Made by a program: the position numbers and the translations under genes. The notes beneath the pieces are model-generated. The model searched no databases and was not told where the DNA came from. It worked only from the letters and a program-made list of their open reading frames with translations. A DNA stretch of 10,762 bases from an uncultured Oscillibacter sp. (GTDB taxonomy: Bacteria > Bacillota > Clostridia > Oscillospirales > Oscillospiraceae): the NCBI RefSeq assembly GCF_900544955.1, contig NZ_UQXD01000059.1, positions 1-10,762 of the forward strand, read 5' to 3'. Numbering within the stretch: position 1 is the first letter of the stretch; each line of letters starts with the position of its first letter. This document shows, in pieces, positions 1 to 4,722 of the stretch.

Positions 1-24
1 CCGCTCCCTTGCTCCTCCGCTCCT

Positions 25-53
25 CGCAGAGACCGCTTCGCTGGATCTCTGCG
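25..53. repeat. Hairpin at left edge
   Basis: An 8-bp perfect inverted repeat (CGCAGAGA at 25-32, TCTCTGCG at 46-53) encloses a 13-nt spacer. It lies just outside the inverted-repeat module that starts at about 71 and may belong to that module or to a gene left of the window. No T tract follows, so I do not call it a terminator. Confidence 0.45.
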
Positions 54-108
54 GGGCCCCAAAAACGTCTTGCCGAAAAGAAAACGCACCGTGCACGGTG
101 TAAAAGAA

Positions 109-161
109 AAGGCGCGTCTCCACAATGCACCCGAAGGGTGCATTGTGGAGACGCGGGCCTT
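109..161 (-). terminator. 24-bp hairpin with outward T tract
   Basis: CGCGTCTCCACAATGCACCC (113-132) pairs perfectly with 136-155 across a GAA triloop: 20 bp with no mismatch. Alternatively AAGGC (109-113) pairs with GCCTT (157-161), with GG bulged, to lengthen the stem. Read on the minus strand, the stem is followed at once by TTTTCTTTT, the shape of an intrinsic terminator pointing left out of the module. A purely structural or repeat role is equally possible because no minus-strand gene precedes it. Confidence 0.55.
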
Positions 162-590
162 AGAAAACCCCTGTACGAGTTGGCCCGGTGCAATCGCTTG
201 GTGCGGGTTTGGCCCGATCTCGCTTTGCCTCTCCGCCCGCGACCAAGAAGTGCGAACTTGGGGTGCAAGACCGATTTGGCGTACCTCTCTTTCCGCTGCC
301 GCTGCCCTGACGATTGTAGAAGAACAGGCTCACAAACTACGCCAGACGCCTTCAACTTGCGACCGGGGATTGCGGAGTTGGGCCGTTCCTTTTTTCACCC
401 CTACCGCCCAGGCAGCGCTGAGCAAAGCGGGGAGCGCGGGAAGAGAAGCAGGGGCCTTTCGATGAGCACCCCACCCCAGCACACGCCCCACCCGCGGGAA
501 TTGCACCCCCAAAAATCGTACCATGTCCGGCGCGAGCCGGTAGGAGGCCATCCAGGAACCGGAAGCACCGACTCCGAAGACCCCCGCTGT

Positions 591-623
591 GCGAAGTTGA
601 CCCCTAAAAGGGGTCAGCTTTGC
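591..623 (+). repeat. 15-bp hairpin, AAA triloop
   Basis: GCGAAGTTGACCCCT (591-605) pairs with AGGGGTCAGCTTTGC (609-623) around AAA, with two G-U pairs; the inner 8 bp (598-616) are perfect. A TTTTTCTTTT tract begins 12 nt later at about 634. This mirrors the hairpin-plus-T-tract arrangement at the other end of the module, pointing right. The gap to the T tract is long for a terminator. Confidence 0.5.
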
Positions 624-661
624 AAGGAACAGCGTTTTTCTTTTGGACCGTGCACGGCCCG

Positions 662-686
662 TTTTCTTTGGCGCAACCAAAGAAAA
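662..686. repeat. 10-bp inverted repeat TTTTCTTTGG/CCAAAGAAAA
   Basis: A perfect 10-bp stem (662-671 with 677-686) has a CGCAA loop. It overlaps the right-hand copy of the module's terminal motif and lies about 200 bp upstream of cinA. It ends in no T tract beyond the stem itself. Confidence 0.5.
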
Positions 687-728
687 TGGGGGGTGCATTC
701 CCGTGGGGCAAAGCCACACACCCCCGTC

Positions 729-868
729 CCGCCCCCGTGGGGCGGCCTCTCCCGTCCCCGCGCCGTGCGCGGACACCTCCCGCCCGCCGGGCGGACATCC
801 CCGTCCCCGCGCAATGCGCGGTTACCCCGCCCCGCCGGGCAAACACCCCCGTTCCCCTCTCGGGGAAC
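729..868 (+). repeat. Row of compact GC hairpins before cinA
   Basis: Consecutive short palindromes separated by C-rich spacers fill the leader of cinA. They are 729-745 (7 bp, loop CGT), 758-772 (6 bp, CGT), 780-794 (6 bp, GCC), 807-821 (6 bp, AAT), a weak 4-bp one at 829-840, and 851-868 (7 bp, TCTC). Stem sequences differ between units but stay fully paired. Spacers after the hairpins share an ACAyC-like start (773, 795, 841). Units recur every 22-29 bp. The last hairpin ends three bases before AAGGAGG, so a folded leader could affect cinA translation. That effect is inference. Confidence 0.55.
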
Positions 869-883
869 AAAAGGAGGCCCCCT

Positions 884-2164
884 ATGTCCCATACCGCCGA
901 GATCATCGCCGTAGGCACCGAGCTGCTCCTCGGCAACATCGCCAACACCAATGCCCAGGTCCTCTCGGAGAGCCTCTCCACCCTGGGCATCAACGTCTTC
1001 TGGCACACCGTGGTGGGCGACAACCCGGACCGGCTCCGCCAGGCCCTGGACATCGCCCGCCGCCGGGCGGACATCCTCATCACCACCGGGGGCCTGGGCC
1101 CCACCTACGACGACCTCACCAAGCAGACCATCTGCTCACTATTTGGAAAAAAGCTGGTGTTCCACCCCGACATCCTGGAGGACATCCGGGTGTTTTACGA
1201 GTCCGCCCTCCACGTGCCCATGCCGGAGAACAACGCCCAACAGGCGGAGCTGCCGGAGGGCTGCGTGATCTTCGACAACCCGGTGGGCACCGCCCCGGGC
1301 TGCGCCTTCGACGCCGGCGGCGTTCACGTGCTGATGCTGCCCGGCCCGCCCCACGAGATGGAGACCATGCTCCGCCGCTGCGCGGAGCCCTACCTCCGCC
1401 GCCTCTCCCGGGAGGTCATCGTCTCCCGGGACATCATGACCTTCGGCATCGGGGAGTCCTCCGTGGACCAGCTGCTCCACGAGACCATGTGCCGCATGGA
1501 AAATCCCACCCTGGCCACCTATGCCAAGCCCTCGGAGGTCCGCCTCCGGGCCACCGCCAAGGCGGAGAGCGCCCAGGCTGCGGAGGCCATGCTGGCCCCG
1601 GTGGTGGCGGCGGTGCGCGCCGCCCTGGGGGACGTGGTGTATGGCGTGGACGTGAAAGGGCTGGAGGAGGTGTGCCTCCATCTCCTGAAGGAGCGGGGCC
1701 TCACCCTGGCCACCGCCGAGAGCTGCACCGGCGGCCGGGTGGCGGAGCGAATCACCGCCCTGCCCGGGGCCTCCGCCGTGTACCGGGGGGGCGTGGTGAG
1801 CTACTGGACGTCGGTGAAGGCCGGCGTGCTGGGGGTGCCCCAGGCGGTTCTGGACGCCTACGGCGCCGTGTCCGAGGAGACCGCCCGGGCCATGGCGGAG
1901 GGTGCCCGGCGGATCACCGGGGCGGATCTGGGCGTATCCGTCACCGGCGTGGCGGGCCCGGACCCGGACGAGCGGGGCGTGCCCGTGGGCATCGTGTACA
2001 TCGGCCTGGCCACCCCGGAGGGCACCTTCTGCCGGAAGATGGACTCCGGCAGGCGGCGCCGGGACCGCATCCAGAGCACCGCCAGCAACCACGCCCTGGA
2101 CGTGGTCCGCCGGTATCTGACCGGCCTGCCCATCACATCCACACCGCTGGAGGGAAACCCATGA
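884..2164 (+). CDS. cinA: CinA-family protein with PncC amidase domain
   Basis: This 426-aa protein matches the usual length of full CinA. Residues 1-170 form the MoeA/MogA-like (COG1058) domain, with GTELLLG near residue 11, TTGGLGPTYDD at 68-77 and LPGPPHEM at 152-159. Residues ~255-415 form the PncC-type nicotinamide-nucleotide amidase domain. AESCTGG carries the expected nucleophile Ser280, followed by VVSYWTSVKAGVLGV and VTGVAGPDPDERGVPVG. Known family roles are ADP-ribose pyrophosphatase and deamidation of nicotinamide mononucleotide in NAD salvage; in some bacteria cinA is competence-induced. The ATG at 884 is chosen because AAGGAGG lies at 871-877, 6 nt upstream; a longer in-frame extension to 620 would translate the hairpin array. 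The stop overlaps the next start (ATGA, 2161-2164). No promoter could be recognised upstream. Confidence 0.95.
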   Translation: MSHTAEIIAVGTELLLGNIANTNAQVLSESLSTLGINVFWHTVVGDNPDRLRQALDIARRRADILITTGGLGPTYDDLTKQTICSLFGKKLVFHPDILEDIRVFYESALHVPMPENNAQQAELPEGCVIFDNPVGTAPGCAFDAGGVHVLMLPGPPHEMETMLRRCAEPYLRRLSREVIVSRDIMTFGIGESSVDQLLHETMCRMENPTLATYAKPSEVRLRATAKAESAQAAEAMLAPVVAAVRAALGDVVYGVDVKGLEEVCLHLLKERGLTLATAESCTGGRVAERITALPGASAVYRGGVVSYWTSVKAGVLGVPQAVLDAYGAVSEETARAMAEGARRITGADLGVSVTGVAGPDPDERGVPVGIVYIGLATPEGTFCRKMDSGRRRRDRIQSTASNHALDVVRRYLTGLPITSTPLEGNP

Positions 2165-2508
2165 AAAAAGTGCGCATCACGGTTTTGCAAAAGATGTTCA
2201 ACCGGGACCTTGCCGCCCAGTACGGCGCCGAGGGCCTGGCCCCCTGCCCCATGCTGCGGGAGGGGCAGGTGTTCTACGCGGATTACGCAAAGCCGGAGGG
2301 CCTTTGCGACGAGGCCTGGAAGGCCATCTACCAGTACGTCTTCGCCCTGGCCCACGGCGCCGGGCGGAAGACCTTCTACTACGGCGACTGGATTCGGACG
2401 CCGGGGGTGGCCATCTGCTCCTGCAACGACGGGCTGCGCCCCGTGATCTTCAAGCTGGAGGCCACGGAGGAGGAGAGCCGTCCCGGCGATACGCCGGTGA
2501 CGAAATGA
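2161..2508 (+). CDS. TIGR04076 family protein
   Basis: A 115-aa cytosolic protein. It has the order of motifs I associate with the TIGR04076 family: an N-terminal KVRITVLQKMFNRDLAAQY strand, CPMLREGQVF near residue 29, PEGLCDEAW near 45, and a late Cys-rich CSCNDGLRPVIFKLE near 87-100. The family has no established function. The conserved cysteines suggest metal or redox chemistry, but that is speculation. It is translationally coupled to cinA by the ATGA overlap and ends just before a shared terminator. No signal peptide or membrane segment is visible. Membership in this family is from memory of its pattern and is fairly secure. Confidence 0.85.
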   Translation: MKKVRITVLQKMFNRDLAAQYGAEGLAPCPMLREGQVFYADYAKPEGLCDEAWKAIYQYVFALAHGAGRKTFYYGDWIRTPGVAICSCNDGLRPVIFKLEATEEESRPGDTPVTK

Positions 2509-2510
2509 AA

Positions 2511-2542
2511 ACAGAGGCCGCGCAAGCGGCCTCTGTTTTTTT
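2511..2542. terminator. Bidirectional intrinsic terminator
   Basis: ACAGAGGCCGC (2511-2521) pairs with GCGGCCTCTGT (2526-2536) over a GCAA tetraloop, followed by seven T on the plus strand. On the minus strand the stem is followed by TTTT. It separates the convergent TIGR04076 and ZIP transporter genes and could serve both. Confidence 0.9.
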
Positions 2543-2545
2543 GCC

Positions 2546-3313
2546 TCACCCCAGGGCCACGTCCAACACCATCATGATGAGAAACCCGGTGACGAAGCCG
2601 CAGGTCCCCGCCCGGCTGTGGGCCTGGGGCACCAGCTCCTCCACCACCACATACAGCATGGCGCCGGCGGCGAAGCTCAGCAGCCAGGGCATCAGCGGCT
2701 GGGCCCAGGCCGCCATCAGCACCACCAGAATGCCGAAGAGGGGCTCCACGATGCCGGAGAGCATCCCGCCGACGAAGGCCCGGCTGCGGCTCCGGCCCTC
2801 CTGCCGCAGGGGCAGGGCCACGGCGGCCCCCTCCGGGAAGTTCTGGATGCCGATGCCCAGGGCCAAGGCCGCCGCCCCGGCGAAATTCTCCCCTGCCGCC
2901 GCCAGGGCAAAGGCCAGGCCCACCGCCATGCCCTCGGGTACGTTATGTAGGGTGATGGCCGTCATCAGCAGGGTGTTCTGCCGCCAGACGGGATTTTCGT
3001 CCCGGTTCTTCCGCAGCCGGGGCAGCAGGCCGTCCAGCGACGCCAGGAACACCACGCCCACCAGCATCCCCGCTGCCGCGGGCAGCCAGCCGGGGAAGGT
3101 CCCGTCCGTCCCCGCCTGGTCGATGGCGGGCAGCAGCAAGCTCCACACGGAGGCCGCCGTCATCACGCCGGCGGCAAAGCCCAGCATGGCCCGCTGGAAG
3201 CGGGGCTTCGGCGTCCCGGCAAAGAAAAACACCACGGCGGCACCCAGAGTGGTCATCAGAAAGGTAAATCCGGTGCCCAGCGCGGCCCAGCCAAGAGAAC
3301 GCAACATAATCAT
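2546..3313 (-). CDS. ZIP family metal transporter
   Basis: A 255-aa polytopic inner-membrane protein, about eight hydrophobic segments. ZIP signature residues are present: HNVPEG at 123-128 (TM4) and QNFPEG at 157-162 (TM5), followed by a glutamate in SGIVEPLFG (E190, TM6). The charged loop RLRKNRDENPVW (99-110) precedes TM4. The QN form of the second motif fits the GufA-like branch rather than classical ZupT (HN). Such proteins import Zn2+ or other divalent cations such as Fe2+ or Mn2+; the substrate cannot be read from sequence. The start is uncertain: TTG at 3316, ATG at 3313 and ATG at 3307 are close together, and only a weak AGAAAG site lies upstream. I chose ATG 3313. No metal-regulator operator was recognised upstream. 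The gene ends at the shared terminator. Confidence 0.9.
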   Translation of the reverse strand: MIMLRSLGWAALGTGFTFLMTTLGAAVVFFFAGTPKPRFQRAMLGFAAGVMTAASVWSLLLPAIDQAGTDGTFPGWLPAAAGMLVGVVFLASLDGLLPRLRKNRDENPVWRQNTLLMTAITLHNVPEGMAVGLAFALAAAGENFAGAAALALGIGIQNFPEGAAVALPLRQEGRSRSRAFVGGMLSGIVEPLFGILVVLMAAWAQPLMPWLLSFAAGAMLYVVVEELVPQAHSRAGTCGFVTGFLIMMVLDVALG

Positions 3314-3316
3314 CAA

Positions 3317-3527
3317 CGCTTTCTATATGGATTCGAGCGGAGCACCGCCCGTATGCCAGTATAAGCGCCGCTGGAGGGCCGGGTGCGGAGGCCCCGAGGC
3401 GGCGCCCGCCGCCCTCCTGCTCCCTTTTCGCCGGTTTGGCCCGTTCCCCCCGGCTTCCGGCCCGATTTCTTCCGCCGGACCGGCCAAAGCCCCACGGCCC
3501 TCTTTTTTCTCCCGCTGGCCGGTTTCG
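3317..3527. other. Intergenic stretch between divergent genes, no gene seen
   Basis: This gap separates the divergent ZIP transporter and VOC genes (the full gap runs to 3622). I find no convincing coding frame. A TATACT at 3352-3357 on the minus strand could be a -10 element for the transporter, but no matching -35 lies at the right distance. Short complementary patches around GGTTTGGCC (3433) and GGCCAAAGCC (3482) exist but are imperfect. Confidence 0.5.
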
Positions 3528-3557
3528 TTGGACAGCCGGGGCGGGCCGTGGTAGAAT
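3528..3557 (+). promoter_or_regulatory. Sigma-A-type promoter for VOC gene
   Basis: TTGGAC (3528-3533) and TAGAAT (3552-3557) are separated by 18 bp, a good fit to vegetative -35/-10 elements. Transcription would begin near 3564, about 60 nt before the start codon. It stands out in GC-rich surroundings. Confidence 0.6.
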
Positions 3558-3565
3558 GGCCCTAC

Positions 3566-3591
3566 CCGCCGGGCGGCCCTGCCCCCGGCGG
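3566..3591 (+). promoter_or_regulatory. 5' leader hairpin of VOC gene
   Basis: CCGCCGGG (3566-3573) pairs with CCCGGCGG (3584-3591) around a 10-nt loop. AATGG (3555-3559) and CCATT (3592-3596) could extend it at the DNA level, but the -10 element overlaps the outer arm. It ends 16 nt before the GGAGGTGA ribosome binding site (3608-3615). Role unknown; it may stabilise the mRNA. Confidence 0.4.
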
Positions 3592-3622
3592 CCATTCTTC
3601 CTTCTTTGGAGGTGACCGCGCC

Positions 3623-4048
3623 ATGGCGGATATCCCGGCCATCAAACTCTACACTCTGACGGTGGACTGTCAGGACCCCTACGCGCTGGCGAGCTTCTAT
3701 GCGGCGCTGCTTCAGTGGGACATCCCCTTTCACGACGAGGACTGGGCCTGCGTGGGCGCCCCGGGCGCGGCCCAGGGGGCGTACCCCGGCATCCTGTTCC
3801 AGCGAAATCCCGCCTACCGGCCGCCGGTGTGGCCCGACGCCCCCGGCGCCCAGCAGCAGATGGCGCACCTGGACTTCGCCGTTGCCGATCTGGAGGCGGC
3901 GGTCCGGCACGCGGTGGACTGCGGCGCGTCCGTGGCGGAGGCCCAGTTCTCCGACGGCTGGCGGGTCATGCTGGACCCCGCCGGGCACCCCTTCTGCCTG
4001 TGCCAGATGAAGCCCGTTCTGGAAAGCCCCCTGTGCGGCCTGCTGTAA
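3623..4048 (+). CDS. VOC family (glyoxalase-like) protein
   Basis: A 141-aa cytosolic protein, the usual size for a one-domain vicinal-oxygen-chelate protein made of two beta-alpha-beta-beta-beta modules. The first half holds LYTLTVDCQDPYALASFYAALL (residues 9-30), the typical start 'DxxxLAxFYxxLLGW'. The second half begins with MAHLDFAVADLEAAV (80-94) and closes with VMLDPAGHPFCLCQ (115-128), a classic C-terminal VOC pattern. His82 and the terminal Cys/Gln region are where metal or ligand residues lie in relatives. The Glyoxalase_6 branch is the best guess. These enzymes include dioxygenases, isomerases and resistance proteins; the substrate cannot be assigned. The start has GGAGGTGA 7 nt upstream, its own promoter and its own terminator, so it is monocistronic. 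Confidence 0.85.
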   Translation: MADIPAIKLYTLTVDCQDPYALASFYAALLQWDIPFHDEDWACVGAPGAAQGAYPGILFQRNPAYRPPVWPDAPGAQQQMAHLDFAVADLEAAVRHAVDCGASVAEAQFSDGWRVMLDPAGHPFCLCQMKPVLESPLCGLL

Positions 4049-4064
4049 GGCCCGCGGCTCTGCA

Positions 4065-4108
4065 AAAACGGTCCGGGCCGTCCCCTATGGGACGGCCCGG
4101 ACCGTTTT
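4065..4108. terminator. Bidirectional terminator with 20-bp stem
   Basis: A perfect 20-bp stem (4065-4084 with 4089-4108) has a CTAT loop and A4/T4 at its base, so either strand gives a hairpin ending in U residues. It sits 16 bp past the VOC stop and 43 bp past the end of the shortened traX on the other strand. Confidence 0.9.
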
Positions 4109-4151
4109 ATCGTTTGGGGATGGGGGGCGCCCCGCCCTCTCACAGATAGAG

Positions 4152-4391
4152 TCAAATCAGCGACAGCGCCAGACGCAGGGTGTAGCGGTTTGCATTGCGG
4201 GTGTGGCGGTACCCCTCCGCCACAAAGTAGAACAGAATGGGGGCAGTGAACGCCCCGATCAAGTGGAGGCCCGCATAGAGCGGACCGCGATTGGGCGCCA
4301 CCAGATAGGCAACGTGGTCGATGAACATGGTGAGCATCGCCAAGCCCTTCAGCGTATTTGCGGAAAACCCGGAGAGCGGTCTCGTTTCCAT
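4152..4391 (-). pseudogene. TraX-family protein, truncated remnant
   Basis: The 79 codons match the start of TraX-family membrane proteins, which acetylate pilin in the F plasmid and are common chromosomal proteins of unknown role in Firmicutes. LKGLAMLTMFIDHVAYLV (14-31) matches the 'K-x-IA-x-x-x-M-x-IDH' opening, and LIGAFTAPILFYFVAEGYRHT (44-64) matches the second helix ending in 'EGxxHTRN'. Family members usually run 200-250 aa with about eight helices. Here TGA follows LALSLI and the next 43 bp lead into a terminator, so two thirds of the gene is missing with no remnant beyond. ATG 4391 has a GAGG 9 nt upstream; an earlier in-frame ATG at 4406 has a poorer site. It could still be expressed as a two-helix peptide, but a deletion remnant is more likely. 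Confidence 0.75.
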
Positions 4392-4520
4392 GGTGCCGTT
4401 CCTCATTTCTTCTCTTTCTTCGGCCCGCGCCGCTTCTGCACGCCGGCGCCGGGTCCTCCCGCTACCACGCCGGCCCGGCTTCCACAAGGAAAATTCCGCC
4501 TGGAACCACACCGCCGCCCC

Positions 4521-4549
4521 TTGCATTTTCCCGGCGGCTGTGCTATGGT
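4521..4549 (+). promoter_or_regulatory. Promoter of guaD riboswitch transcript
   Basis: TTGCAT (4521-4526) and TATGGT (4544-4549) are 17 bp apart. Transcription would start near 4556, giving an RNA that enters the aptamer within about 20 nt, which is the usual geometry for a riboswitch leader. A nearby TACAAT (4561-4566) lacks a good -35. Confidence 0.55.
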
Positions 4550-4572
4550 GAGGGTGGACATACAATGGAAAA

Positions 4573-4644
4573 GGCTCATATAATTTCGCTGTGCAGATGG
4601 CGCGAAAGTTTCTACGGGGCCGCCGAAAGGCCCTGCTATGAGTG
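4573..4644 (+). promoter_or_regulatory. Purine (guanine-type) riboswitch aptamer
   Basis: The three-way-junction core of the purine family is clear. P1 is CTCAT (4575-4579) with ATGAG (4638-4642). J1/2 is ATAAT. P2 is TTCGC (4585-4589) with GCGAA (4602-4606). J2/3 contains the invariant GTTTCTAC (4608-4615). P3 is CGGGGCC (4615-4621) with GGCCCTG (4629-4635) around a 7-nt GCCGAAA loop. CTATG follows in J3/1. The base equivalent to xpt position 74 is C4636, the guanine-specific choice (adenine switches have U). L2 carries GATGG, whose GG can kiss the CC of L3. Oddities: L2 is about 5 nt longer than usual, and the position-53/73 contact reads as a C-G pair instead of C with A. Its place in front of guanine deaminase fits guanine sensing; a related purine ligand is not excluded. 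Confidence 0.9.
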
Positions 4645-4692
4645 TTCGATCGATGGGGGCAGCCCCATGCGGGCGGACGCTCCTTTTCTTTT
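4640..4692 (+). terminator. Riboswitch expression-platform terminator
   Basis: A long hairpin runs from G4640 to C4682. The base is GAGTGT (4640-4645) with ACGCTC (4677-4682), then TCG with CGG/GU pairs, one A-G mismatch, TCG with CGG plus a bulged G, and a top of ATGGGG (4653-4658) with CCCCAT (4663-4668) over GCAG. CTTTTCTTTT follows directly. The first three bases, GAG, are also the 3' strand of aptamer P1. Aptamer and full terminator therefore compete, as in adenine-ON switches such as pbuE. I see no separate antiterminator pairing that would favour an OFF switch, but 3 shared base pairs is a small overlap. Confidence 0.75.
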
Positions 4693-4722
4693 GTGTCGAA
4701 ATCTTGCAAATGAGGTGTTTGT

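Larger units (their letters stand above)
71..675. repeat. Noncoding module bounded by inverted repeats
   Basis: No frame here looks like a real gene: no start has a good ribosome binding site, and the reading frames are rich in Arg/Pro/Gly without family motifs. The ends carry one motif in opposite orientations. The minus strand of 71-113 and the plus strand of 631-675 share TTTTCTTTT, two bases, ACCGTGCACGG, two bases, CGTTTTCTTT, then GGC and CAA nearby. The flanks of the GTGCAC core are both T-rich on one strand, so this is a true inverted pair and not just a local palindrome. Just inside each copy sits a strong hairpin (109-161 and 591-623). A degenerate 25-bp repeat (239-263 and 359-383, GCGACC...TTGGG) lies inside, exactly 120 bp apart. 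It resembles a dispersed intergenic or MITE-like element with no transposase, or a structured noncoding RNA locus. I cannot tell which. Confidence 0.5.

Noticed and set aside
330..776. 148-codon minus-strand frame across the left noncoding module
   Set aside because: No ribosome binding site, no domain, and composition typical of translated GC-rich repeat DNA. It overlaps hairpins and the inverted repeat, so it is not a credible gene.
729..868. CRISPR-like array
   Set aside because: Units are 15-17 bp palindromes of differing sequence with 7-12 bp C-rich spacers. There is no identical repeat of CRISPR length, no unique spacers and no cas genes.
620..883. N-terminal extension of cinA to 620 (88 extra codons)
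   Set aside because: The extension translates the hairpin array into Pro/Arg-rich sequence with no family match, whereas AAGGAGG sits 6 nt before the ATG at 884 and the protein from there begins exactly as CinA does.
3352..3357. TATACT as -10 promoter element for the ZIP transporter
   Set aside because: No -35-like hexamer lies 16-18 bp upstream on the minus strand, only GC-rich sequence. I could not support it as a promoter.
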